A stretch of 6,999 nt of DNA from JAWODU01 sp046483125. Lineage in GTDB: Bacteria > Verrucomicrobiota > Kiritimatiellia > UBA8416 > JAWODU01. The first letter of the stretch is position 1. Every line of letters starts with the position of its first letter. The notes beneath the pieces are model-generated. The model ran no database searches. It had not been told where the DNA came from and saw nothing but the letters and a program-made list of their open reading frames with translations. Made by a program: the position numbers and the translations under genes. The stretch spans positions 1 through 6,999 of the forward strand of contig JAWODU010000113.1 in the NCBI GenBank assembly GCA_046483125.1. Reading direction: 5' to 3'. Shown here in pieces: positions 1 through 6,893 of this stretch.

Positions 1-171
1 GTGATGTTCTTTGAGACGCCGGACCCCGAAGCGCCGTTTTACAGTCCGGAGGTCGACGATCCAGCGACGGTCGGCGCGCTGGCGGATATGTTCACCAACG
101 CAGGGTTCGTGCTCACGGCTGTTAAGTGTGCGGTTAAGTGTCCCAACTCGTCCTACATCCGTTTCTTATAG
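1..171 (+). CDS. 3' end of an unrecognised gene (partial)
   Basis: An open frame enters at the left edge and stops at TAG 169-171, giving about 56 residues of a C-terminus. The first 40 or so residues look like real coding sequence: acidic and proline-containing (FETPDPEAPFYSPEVDD), then a helix-like stretch ending in FTNAGFVLTAVK, with GC-rich third positions. The last 16 residues (CAVKCPNSSYIRFL region) come from a short direct repeat of TTAAGTGT and from lower-GC DNA. The native C-terminus was therefore probably replaced or extended when the repeat arrived. I recognise no family, and the gene start is outside the window. The frame itself is clear, but its status as an intact gene is not. 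Confidence 0.5.
   Translation: MMFFETPDPEAPFYSPEVDDPATVGALADMFTNAGFVLTAVKCAVKCPNSSYIRFL
121..141 (+). repeat. Two direct copies of GTTAAGTGT, 12 bases apart
   Basis: GTTAAGTGT occurs at 121-129 and again at 133-141, separated by GCG. The copies overlap the last codons of the truncated left-edge gene. The reverse complement, ACACTTAA, resembles the ACACYTAG core of the tandem array near the right end of the window. This may be a piece of a dispersed intergenic repeat family, but one locus cannot show that. Confidence 0.5.
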
Positions 172-176
172 AACTT

Positions 177-206
177 TTGACACTACCGGTAATTCGACAA
201 TACAGG
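177..206 (+). promoter_or_regulatory. Weak candidate promoter for the ABC transporter/DUF1854 pair
   Basis: A perfect -35 hexamer TTGACA lies at 177-182. The best -10 is TACAGG at 201-206 after an 18-base spacer, and it matches TATAAT at only three positions. A start of transcription near 213 would leave a leader of about 75 bases before the ATG at 288. The -35 is convincing but the -10 is poor, so this is a proposal only. Confidence 0.3.
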
Positions 207-287
207 ACCTTCGCGTATCAAGTCAACCGGCCGGTTTTTTCCTGTAATCCGGCGCGGATTTATGGCAAAGCATTCCTTCACACAACC

Positions 288-2525
288 ATGAATGAGTCAG
301 AATCTTTCCTGAAAGACGATTTACCCGCCCCCGTGGCGTCCCTCCTGCGCGGGCGTTTCGGCGACACCGGGGAACTGCGCGTCGCCCTTCGGGGCGATAT
401 GCTGGAGGACGGCAGTTTCGGCGAAACCTGGCTGGTAGCAGACAACTCCCGCCTGGGGGTGGTAAACGTCCCTACCCATGGGAAGCCCGCGTTCGCGGCA
501 GAGCACGAACTGGAAAATATCGAGGAACTCAGTCTCGTGCCGGGCGTGAGCAGTGCCGTACTTGAAGCCCGGAAGGGCGGTGTCAGGCAAAGGATCCTTC
601 GAATCTCCAACACGAGAGAAAAAGACTTCGCCCAGGCCGTACGCGCATTGAACACCCGGATCAGGGAACGAAAATGGAAACCGGAAACTGCGGAGCGAAA
701 ACAGAAACGCTGTCTTCGGTGCGGATGGCCCCTGCCGGACTCCATGAGTGTCTGCCCGAGGTGTCTGGACAAGAAAATGATGATAAGAAAAGTCCTGGCG
801 TTTCTCGGTCCGTACAAACGACTTGTGGCCGCACTGTTCGTTTTCATGGTTACCGGAACTCTCGCCGGACTGGTCAATCCCTATATAGGCAAGGTACTCG
901 TTGACGATGTGCTCAAGCCCATGCAGAACGCTCATCTCCTGCCGATACTCGCCGGTGTAATGGTCCTGATGTACGCTATCCAGACCGGCATAGAAGTCTT
1001 CACGGGGCGTACCTCCGCCCGTATCGGCACGAGCGCCATATGCGATGTGCGCTCGTCAGTTTTCCACAGGCTTCAGGACCTTTCGCTTTCGTTTTATTCA
1101 GGACATCCGACCGGCGGACTCATAACACGCGTAAACCAGGATACAGCACAGCTCCAGAAGCTTCTCGTGGACTTTGTTCCCTACGGGGTAAGCAGTATAT
1201 TCATGGCAGTGGGAATACTGATTCTTCTTCTCGCGCTCTCGTGGTTTCTTACCCTTTTTGTACTTCTGCCGATAGTGGGCATGAGCCTCTTTGTATGGAA
1301 AGTTTTTCCCCGATTCCGCGTGTACTGGGAAAGGTATTTCGAAAAACGTTCCCGGCTGGCATCCTACGTCGAAAACGTCATTAACGGAGTTCGTGTAGTA
1401 AAGGCCTTCGGGCAGGAAAAAGCCGAAACAGTCCGTTTCGACGGCCGGAGCGCGGAATACCGCGACGCCGCGCTTGCCGCCGAATACCGCCTCGCCGTCA
1501 CCATGCCGTTTCTTCACATGATGGCCATGCTCGGCACGCCGATCGTCTGGCTTGTCGGGGGCATGCTGGCCTTCCGGGGATCCATGACTCTGGGCACAAT
1601 AATAGCCTATACCGGATACGTGGCCATGCTGTTTCGCCCGGTCTTCACAATCACACGCCTGGCTCAGATCATTCCCGACACACTTGCCGCCGCCGGACGC
1701 GTTTTTGATATCATTGACTCGCGCCCCGAGATTGCCGACGTTCCGGACGCGGTCGCAGTGCCGCGCCTCAGGGGAGAAATTACCCTTGAAGACGTCACTT
1801 TCGGATACGAATCAAACAAACCGGTCATTCATAATCTCTCCGCTCACATAGCGCCGAAAGAAATGATCGGCCTGGTCGGTCACTCCGGCGCCGGTAAAAG
1901 CACCGTGATCAACCTGATCTGCCGTCTTTTCGACGTGGATTCCGGCAGGATCACGATTGACGGCCTGGACATAAGAAAAATAAAATACGGCGACCTCAGG
2001 CGCCGGATCGGAATCGTCATGCAGGAAACTTTCCTCATGGACGGAACCATTGCCGAAAACATCGCCTACGGCCGCCCGGGCGCAGGGATAAAGGAAATAA
2101 TCGAATCCGCCAAAGCGGCAAATGCCCACGAATTCATTATCGGCAAGGTGGACGGGTACGATACGGAAATAACGCAGGGAGGGAAAAATCTTTCGGCCGG
2201 CGAAAAACAGCGCCTCGCGATAGCCCGCGCCATTCTCTGCGACCCGGCGATACTGATCCTCGATGAAGCCACCGCCAGCGTGGACCTCGAAACCGAAAAG
2301 CAGATACAGGACGCTATAGCGAAAATGATCGAGGAACGCACCACAATAGCGATAGCCCACAGGCTGTCCACCCTGCGCAACGCGGACCGGCTCATGGTGC
2401 TTGAAAAAGGGAAACTTGCGGAACAGGGAACACATGAAGAACTGTTGAGGAAAACCGACGGTGTCTACAGGCGCCTTGTGAACCTGCATAAGGACACCTC
2501 CGGGCTGAGGGCGGTAGACGGATGA
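288..2525 (+). CDS. ABC exporter half-transporter with N-terminal PH-like region and zinc ribbon
   Basis: A 745-residue fused membrane and ATPase protein, expected to dimerise in the inner membrane and move an unknown substrate outward using ATP. Residues 1-135 resemble a bacterial PH-like fold (WLVADNSRLGVVNV, then HELENIEELSLVPG). Residues 142-159 form a zinc ribbon with C142, C145, C156 and C159. About six membrane spans follow between residues 165 and 450, as in type I ABC exporters. The ATPase domain has Walker A GHSGAGKS (531-538), Q579 of the Q-loop, signature LSAGEKQ (635-641), Walker B ILILDE (655-660), D-loop SVD and switch H691, so it should be active. ATG 288 is chosen because the in-frame extension back to GTG 138 runs through repeat DNA and does not look coding; no clear Shine-Dalgarno sequence precedes 288. 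It overlaps the DUF1854 gene by four bases. The architecture matches the ABC proteins that pair with DUF1854, some of them beside cyanophycin genes. The substrate is unknown. Confidence 0.93.
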   Translation: MNESESFLKDDLPAPVASLLRGRFGDTGELRVALRGDMLEDGSFGETWLVADNSRLGVVNVPTHGKPAFAAEHELENIEELSLVPGVSSAVLEARKGGVRQRILRISNTREKDFAQAVRALNTRIRERKWKPETAERKQKRCLRCGWPLPDSMSVCPRCLDKKMMIRKVLAFLGPYKRLVAALFVFMVTGTLAGLVNPYIGKVLVDDVLKPMQNAHLLPILAGVMVLMYAIQTGIEVFTGRTSARIGTSAICDVRSSVFHRLQDLSLSFYSGHPTGGLITRVNQDTAQLQKLLVDFVPYGVSSIFMAVGILILLLALSWFLTLFVLLPIVGMSLFVWKVFPRFRVYWERYFEKRSRLASYVENVINGVRVVKAFGQEKAETVRFDGRSAEYRDAALAAEYRLAVTMPFLHMMAMLGTPIVWLVGGMLAFRGSMTLGTIIAYTGYVAMLFRPVFTITRLAQIIPDTLAAAGRVFDIIDSRPEIADVPDAVAVPRLRGEITLEDVTFGYESNKPVIHNLSAHIAPKEMIGLVGHSGAGKSTVINLICRLFDVDSGRITIDGLDIRKIKYGDLRRRIGIVMQETFLMDGTIAENIAYGRPGAGIKEIIESAKAANAHEFIIGKVDGYDTEITQGGKNLSAGEKQRLAIARAILCDPAILILDEATASVDLETEKQIQDAIAKMIEERTTIAIAHRLSTLRNADRLMVLEKGKLAEQGTHEELLRKTDGVYRRLVNLHKDTSGLRAVDG

Positions 2526-3046
2526 GCACGACCAGGTTTCTTAATCCTGAAAACTGCGCTGTGTCGCGGGGCAAAGCCGGATACCTGCAGGTACAAATTG
2601 AAAACGGGCCTGGCTGTCCGCAGGCCGTATTCCGGCGCCTTTTCCCGATCAGAATGCCGTCCTCTTATATTTCAGTCGGCGACAAGAACGGAAAGGAACT
2701 GGGTATCATTGAAGACCTGTCGGATTTCGACACGCGCACCCGCCGCATGATCGAAAAAGAACTCGATTTCTTCTACGCGGTTCCTGTAATCATCGATATC
2801 CTCGATATCAGGGAAGAGTACGGGTATTATTACTGGCAGACCGTTACGGACCGCGGCCGGCGGGATTTTTACGTCAAGGGCCGCGCCGACAATGTCAGGT
2901 CCCGCCGCAGGCGGCGCAGTGGGAACATCAAAGTCCACAGCGAAGGATCGGTGTTTATAACCGATATCAACAATTGCCGATACAGGATACCAGATGTTTC
3001 AGCCCTGAACCCCGCCGGACGCGCCCTGCTCGACCGCGTCCTCTGA
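2522..3046 (+). CDS. DUF1854 family protein, partner of the upstream ABC exporter
   Basis: A 174-residue soluble protein with no signal peptide or membrane span. It carries the hallmarks of DUF1854: an FPIRMP stretch near residues 41-46, GKELGIIEDL at 57-66, a helix with MIEKELDFFY at 76-85, a WQTVTDRG strand at 105-112 and a C-terminal GRALLDRVL. Its biochemical role is unknown. DUF1854 genes usually sit directly beside an ABC exporter like the one here, and members in some Proteobacteria are annotated as cyanophycin metabolism-associated. The start ATG overlaps the ABC stop as ATGA, with GAGG at 2507-2510 as a plausible ribosome binding site, so translation is probably coupled. An unusual run of five arginines (R128-R132) replaces the short linker before the last strands and could contact nucleic acid, lipid or an acidic polymer; that is speculation. 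Confidence 0.88.
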   Translation: MSTTRFLNPENCAVSRGKAGYLQVQIENGPGCPQAVFRRLFPIRMPSSYISVGDKNGKELGIIEDLSDFDTRTRRMIEKELDFFYAVPVIIDILDIREEYGYYYWQTVTDRGRRDFYVKGRADNVRSRRRRRSGNIKVHSEGSVFITDINNCRYRIPDVSALNPAGRALLDRVL

Positions 3047-3086
3047 CACGGAACCGGAAAACTCCCGGCGTTTCGTCAAAGTACTA

Positions 3087-4559
3087 TCAACCAAGCCATT
3101 TCTCGATCCCGGCTTCGTCGTCCCCGTTGTAGCCCGCAAAGCAGTTATCCATGATCTTCCAGTAGTCCGAACTCGGATTATTCTGAAGCGAATAGGAATT
3201 GTCTACGTAAAGCCCTCTTTTTGCCTGCCGGCGCCACTGGCGGAAAGATTCTTTGCAGTACGCGGTTACGTCACGGTCGGTCTTTTCGTAATCGACGATA
3301 TCGCGCAGTTCGGCGTCCATTTCCCGGACAATTTCCGGCTTCTGTTCGCTCAAATCATTGAGTTCGCCGGGATCCTTTTCTATGTCGAAGAGCTGGGGCG
3401 GGTAATTCACGTAGGCAATGTACTTCCAGTTGTCCTTCCGAAGCATAAACGCCGAAGTGTTCATCGTGGTACCGGAGAACATGGCATAGGCGCTGTTGCG
3501 GCTTTGTTCAGTCTTTCCCGTCGCCAGCGGAAGCAGGCTTTCCCCGTCGCAGTCTCCATGCCCCTTCATGCCGCCCATTTCCAGCATGGTCGGATGCAGA
3601 TCTATGAGCGAAACCAGGTTATCGGTTCTGCCGCCCGCCGGAATACCGGGCCCGGTCATGATCATCGGAACCCGTATCGACGCTTCGTACATGGACATTT
3701 TGTAATATTGCCGGTGTTCGAGGGCCAGTTCGCCGTGATCGCTGGAGAAGATAAAGTAGGTGTCCTCCGCCAGGCCGAGACGGTGCATGGCTTCGTACAC
3801 TTTTCCCGCCATTGCATCCGCTTCGGCGCACATCGCGAAATATATCCTGCGCACCTGCCGGACGGTATCGTCGTCGAACCCGTAACGCCATGACTTGCTG
3901 TTGCGCTGGAATTTAATGCAGGGATGATCGCAATCGTCCTTTTCAGGTATATCCACGGCTTCCTCGGGTATCTTTTCCAGCCAGTACCTGTTTGTCTTGA
4001 ACGATGGGTGTACGAGCCCCGTGCTGACATACAGGAAGAAAGGCCTGTCCGATTCATCCTTTTTCTGCTCTTCCAGGAACGCTATGGATTTGTCGATCTT
4101 ATCCCAGTCGGATTTATGACATCGTTCCTCGGCATCCCCGGCCACGCTGAAGTCCTGGGCGTTATCGTCGGCATAGGAAGACCTGTTGATATTCGCCCTG
4201 CCCAGCCAAGCGCTTACCCGGGCCTGCATTGAGTGCCCTCCCGAGCGGTAATCCAGCTTGCCGAAAGTCGCAAGGTTATGCGTACGCGGCAGTTCGTCCA
4301 GGAGGGACCACATTCGCGGCTCAAGTCCCTTGTAGTTGTTCCAGCTCTCGCAGTTATGGGTATAGCGCCCGGACCAGAGATTGGCCCGTGCGGGACAGCA
4401 TAAGGGATGCGAGGTGTAAGTGTTCGGAAAAAACATTCCGTCCCGGGCGACGCGATCGATGTTGGGAGTAGCGTCCTTCAGCGCGGGGTGGCCCAGGCCC
4501 CCCAGCATTCGTCCGTCCCAGCTTTCCGCGTGGAAAAAAACAATATTCCGCTTTTTCAT
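3087..4559 (-). CDS. Arylsulfatase K-like sulfatase (probable glucuronate-2-sulfatase type), no signal peptide
   Basis: A 490-residue alkaline phosphatase-superfamily sulfatase, predicted to hydrolyse a sulfate ester. The formylglycine motif CCPAR is at residues 54-58, with C54 as the residue to be converted, followed by WSGRYTHN. The second metal and catalytic region is SSDHGELALEHRQYYKMSM (from S272, with D274 and H275). The family features FGKLDY, HPSF near residue 190, NWKYIAY and PQLFD are also present. As recalled, SSDHGEL..EHRQ.YKMSMYEAS, ESWNN.KGL and the WKYIAY block match human arylsulfatase K far better than ordinary bacterial arylsulfatases. ARSK removes 2-O-sulfate from glucuronate, so that is the likely substrate class. 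Oddly, the protein starts with MKKRNIVFFHAESWDG, directly at the first core strand. There is no signal peptide, so a cytoplasmic site is implied. E12 sits where sulfatases normally have a metal-binding Asp. AAAGGAG at 4570-4576 lies 10 bases before the ATG and supports this start. It is last in a three-gene cluster. Confidence 0.92.
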   Translation of the reverse strand: MKKRNIVFFHAESWDGRMLGGLGHPALKDATPNIDRVARDGMFFPNTYTSHPLCCPARANLWSGRYTHNCESWNNYKGLEPRMWSLLDELPRTHNLATFGKLDYRSGGHSMQARVSAWLGRANINRSSYADDNAQDFSVAGDAEERCHKSDWDKIDKSIAFLEEQKKDESDRPFFLYVSTGLVHPSFKTNRYWLEKIPEEAVDIPEKDDCDHPCIKFQRNSKSWRYGFDDDTVRQVRRIYFAMCAEADAMAGKVYEAMHRLGLAEDTYFIFSSDHGELALEHRQYYKMSMYEASIRVPMIMTGPGIPAGGRTDNLVSLIDLHPTMLEMGGMKGHGDCDGESLLPLATGKTEQSRNSAYAMFSGTTMNTSAFMLRKDNWKYIAYVNYPPQLFDIEKDPGELNDLSEQKPEIVREMDAELRDIVDYEKTDRDVTAYCKESFRQWRRQAKRGLYVDNSYSLQNNPSSDYWKIMDNCFAGYNGDDEAGIEKWLG

Positions 4560-4569
4560 ACCGTTATGA

Positions 4570-4576
4570 CTCCTTT
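4570..4576 (-). promoter_or_regulatory. Shine-Dalgarno sequence of the sulfatase gene
   Basis: AAAGGAG on the - strand, 10 bases before the ATG at 4559. It fixes the sulfatase start and makes a longer form with a signal peptide unlikely. The preceding gene stops only 32 bases further upstream. Confidence 0.6.
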
Positions 4577-4607
4577 CACGGCCGTTTTCGTTTCATTCTA
4601 AGTGCTT

Positions 4608-5621
4608 CTACCAGCACACCAGTCCGTCCCTGTCGATAACAAAGGGCAACAGTAAACCGCCCAGGTCAACGCATTTCCTCTCCAGGACACTGCGGTGTCC
4701 TTCCCGCGCCACGAACAGCACGTATCCGCCCCCGCCCGCTCCGCAGGTTTTGCCGCCCACGGCGTCCTTTGCGGCGGCATCATAAAATTCCCTGAGCCGC
4801 GCCGAGTCACAGCTTTCGTGAAGACGCTTGTGATGGCGCCAGTTCTCGTTCAGTAATTCGCCGAAACTGTCTATATCACCTGCACGGAGCGCCTTCGAAC
4901 TTTCATCGGCGATCCGCGCGAGATTCTTCATGGCGTCAACCGTGGGGCTGTGCGGCAGAGCGTAACTCCGCTTGATGTCGCTGTGAATATCGTACGACAG
5001 GTGCGCCTCTCCCGTGTAGACAAGCACGCATCGACGCTCCAGTTCGTAAAAGGTGCCCGCATCAATCCGCGCCTGCCGGCAGGCGGTCCCGCCGCCCCTG
5101 CGGTACGTGATCACGTTTATTCCGCCGAATGCCGCACCGTAACTGTCCTGGCTTCCGCCTTCCATGCCCAGATCGTCCCGTTCGATTGAATTCGCCAGTT
5201 CGGCGGTATCCCGACGGTTTCGTTTAACCCCCATGGCCTTGTCGAAAACGCCCACGCAGGCCACGCCCACTGCGCCCGACGAGCCCAAACCGCTTCCCGG
5301 AAGAACTTCGCACGCCACCGAAAGATGAAAGCCCCATGGCGGCTTCATGCGAAGGGCAACTCCCTTGAGGAGGTCCAGTTCTCCGTCTACAGCAAGCTCC
5401 GACGAAGACCCGGCGCGCGCTTCCCGGTTCAGATCCTCGGACGTGATAACCGCTTCGGTCGTGTCAGGTCTGACCTCCAGCCGCGCGCAGGCACGCCGCG
5501 CTATACCGATGTTAACCACCTTTCCGCCGTGTTCAATACTGAACGGCGGAGCGTCGGTTCCGCCGCCGGCCGGATCAACGCGCACCGGCGCCCTTGCTGA
5601 AAAAACTTTCGTTCTACTCAT
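4608..5621 (-). CDS. GHMP-family sugar kinase, HddA/fucokinase-like
   Basis: A 337-residue cytoplasmic kinase expected to phosphorylate a sugar or sugar phosphate with ATP. The N-terminal substrate motif ARAPVRVDPAGGGTDAPPF (residues 9-27) with EHGG at 30-33 is typical of D-glycero-D-manno-heptose 7-phosphate kinase (HddA) and of the kinase part of L-fucokinases. The ATP loop PGSGLGSS is at 108-115, the QD motif GGSQDSYGAAFGG at 155-167, and GHMP motif 3, KTCGAGGGGY, at 291-300. Nothing essential appears missing. The frame extends back to 5741 but would then begin with an arginine-rich stretch overlapping the upstream gene, so ATG 5621 is preferred, with a modest GGGA-type ribosome site. It lies 46 bases after the UroD-like gene and 48 before the sulfatase. 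No heptose genes (gmhA, hddC, gmhB) are nearby, so heptose is not favoured; a sugar freed by desulfation is an alternative. The substrate is undetermined. Confidence 0.88.
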   Translation of the reverse strand: MSRTKVFSARAPVRVDPAGGGTDAPPFSIEHGGKVVNIGIARRACARLEVRPDTTEAVITSEDLNREARAGSSSELAVDGELDLLKGVALRMKPPWGFHLSVACEVLPGSGLGSSGAVGVACVGVFDKAMGVKRNRRDTAELANSIERDDLGMEGGSQDSYGAAFGGINVITYRRGGGTACRQARIDAGTFYELERRCVLVYTGEAHLSYDIHSDIKRSYALPHSPTVDAMKNLARIADESSKALRAGDIDSFGELLNENWRHHKRLHESCDSARLREFYDAAAKDAVGGKTCGAGGGGYVLFVAREGHRSVLERKCVDLGGLLLPFVIDRDGLVCW

Positions 5622-5667
5622 GGCTTTAATGTTCCCGCACTTCTGTGAACCGTTGCTCCCGCAGTCT

Positions 5668-6831
5668 CTACGCCTGCGAATGAGCCCGGACACATTCTGC
5701 CATCTGGCGTACGTTCTCCGGCGGCGCCCGCGGCGGCACACTGCAGGCCGTGCTCAGAATATACTGACCGCCGGGACTTCCCGTCTCGTATACTTTTTCA
5801 ATATCCGCCCGGGCTTCTTCAACACTTTTCTTCAGGACGGTGTTTACCGGATCGACATTGCCCTTAATGAAAAGACGGTCTTTCAAAAGATGTTTGGCTT
5901 CGCTCAATTCCACGGTGCCGAGCGGCGGAGGATCGAGTGTTTCAATGCCGTGAATGTCCATTTCGCACATGAGGTCCAGCCTGTCGCCTATGGCCCCGCA
6001 CGTATGATCGTAACATACCGCGCCTTCAGAGCGTACCGCGTCGGCGATTCTGCGTTCAAAGGGCACTATCCATTGAATGTACTGATCCCGGGAAATGAAA
6101 CCCGCTCCCCCGTAAGGCGACGAAACCTTTATCGCGTCGCATCCTCTCCGTACCTGTGCCACTGCCCAGGCCACAGCCATGTCGGTAAACGTTTCCATCA
6201 GGTCTCTTACATGTTCCGGGCAATCCAACAGCGCGATCAGTCCGTTCTGCATGCCCGCGATATTGAGCAGATGATCGAAAGGCGAACGTACTTCACCGTG
6301 CACCGAATACCTGTCCCCGGCCGCCGAGATGACCCGGTCAATGCATCCGAACCAGTACTCCGGGATTTCCTCCGGACTTCGAAATACCGCCGTTCCCTTG
6401 TGCCGGCACCATTCCACAAACGATTCCGGTGCCCATCCGAGGGGCTGTGCGGGATCGATATCCCGTACCGCCGGAACTTCAAAGCCTTCCACGGCCCTGT
6501 AGTACGGATCGTCATTCCGAGTGCATTCAACCTTTGAGCCGTCAGAAAGATAAACCGTCGGCGGGTCCATCCCGCGGTCGATACGCTCGATGATTTTCTC
6601 GAAACCGGGTTCCCTGCCCGGCTTGTGGATCAGAATGCCGTCGAAATCGTAGAGTTCGCGTACGGCGAGAAGGGCCTCCGCGCAGGCTTCACTTGAAAGA
6701 AAAAAATCAACCGGATGAACGCCGGTATTGACCAGCGTATGCCCGATTGCGAGCTGGCACATCACCGGCACGCGCGGCGGCCTGCCCATTGCCATCGCCT
6801 CGGCAACCAATTCTTTCGGTGTAGACTGCAA
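5668..6831 (-). CDS. Uroporphyrinogen decarboxylase-family protein, corrinoid methyltransferase-like
   Basis: A 387-residue cytoplasmic TIM-barrel protein of the UroD superfamily. It lacks the N-terminal substrate-binding signature (RQAGR type) of true HemE, so haem synthesis is unlikely. It keeps a zinc-type set like that of the MtaA/MtbA methyltransferases: H276-T-C278 within YDHTCGAIGD, and C363 within STACSVPPRAPPENV. This points to transfer of a methyl group between a corrinoid protein and a thiol or other acceptor. No corrinoid-binding protein or reactivator is visible in the window. The start is TTG at 6831, chosen because STPKELVAEAMAMGRPPRVP matches the family N-terminus; ATG codons at residues 13 and 15 are alternatives. 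A GGAGGAG-like stretch lies about 14 bases upstream, somewhat far. It is first in the likely operon with the kinase and sulfatase. Family assignment is firm, the reaction is inferred. Confidence 0.85.
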   Translation of the reverse strand: MQSTPKELVAEAMAMGRPPRVPVMCQLAIGHTLVNTGVHPVDFFLSSEACAEALLAVRELYDFDGILIHKPGREPGFEKIIERIDRGMDPPTVYLSDGSKVECTRNDDPYYRAVEGFEVPAVRDIDPAQPLGWAPESFVEWCRHKGTAVFRSPEEIPEYWFGCIDRVISAAGDRYSVHGEVRSPFDHLLNIAGMQNGLIALLDCPEHVRDLMETFTDMAVAWAVAQVRRGCDAIKVSSPYGGAGFISRDQYIQWIVPFERRIADAVRSEGAVCYDHTCGAIGDRLDLMCEMDIHGIETLDPPPLGTVELSEAKHLLKDRLFIKGNVDPVNTVLKKSVEEARADIEKVYETGSPGGQYILSTACSVPPRAPPENVRQMAECVRAHSQA

Positions 6832-6839
6832 AACCGAGT

Positions 6840-6868
6840 AACCTACTCCTCCCCGCTCCCCCTGTCAA
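6840..6868 (-). promoter_or_regulatory. Candidate promoter of the UroD-like/kinase/sulfatase operon
   Basis: On the - strand, TTGACA occupies 6863-6868, and 17 bases later TAGGTT (6840-6845) could be a -10, matching the consensus at three of six positions. Used as such, transcription would start almost on the TTG codon, leaving no leader. Either the true -10 differs or translation starts at a later ATG. The same region holds the purine-rich GGGGAGGAG that could be the ribosome site, and the two readings compete. Confidence 0.25.
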
Positions 6869-6893
6869 AAGAGACTTGTAACAGACCTGGTCC

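Noticed and set aside
225..240. Perfect palindrome AACCGGCCGGTT followed by a T run, as a possible terminator
   Set aside because: With no room for a loop, the hairpin would have only about four pairs. It also lies inside the proposed leader of the ABC gene, so a terminator is not well supported.
138..287. N-terminal extension of the ABC transporter to a GTG at 138
   Set aside because: The extra 50 residues arise from repeat and promoter-like DNA and show no family resemblance; the ATG at 288 starts a sensible N-terminus.
278..935. Two open frames of about 200 residues on the - strand
   Set aside because: Both are opposite the N-terminal part of the ABC transporter, whose zinc ribbon and PH-like region are convincing; the antisense products look random.
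1812..2489. 225-residue open frame on the - strand
   Set aside because: Antisense to the ATPase domain, all of whose motifs are intact on the + strand.
3047..3086. Shared terminator between the convergent DUF1854 and sulfatase genes
   Set aside because: Only a four-base CCGG stem around 3054-3068 with no proper T run on either strand; no intrinsic terminator can be called in this 40-base gap.
5622..5741. N-terminal extension of the sugar kinase to 5741
   Set aside because: It would overlap the upstream gene and add an arginine-rich 40-residue stretch before the conserved ARAPVRVD motif, which normally lies near the N-terminus.
5347..6537. 396-residue open frame on the + strand
   Set aside because: It lies fully antisense to the UroD-like and kinase genes, has arginine-rich, low-complexity composition and no recognisable motif. 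Long antisense frames are common in GC-rich genes.
5668..6831. True HemE, uroporphyrinogen decarboxylase of haem synthesis
   Set aside because: The N-terminal arginine-containing substrate signature is absent, while His/Cys residues of the methyltransferase branch are present.
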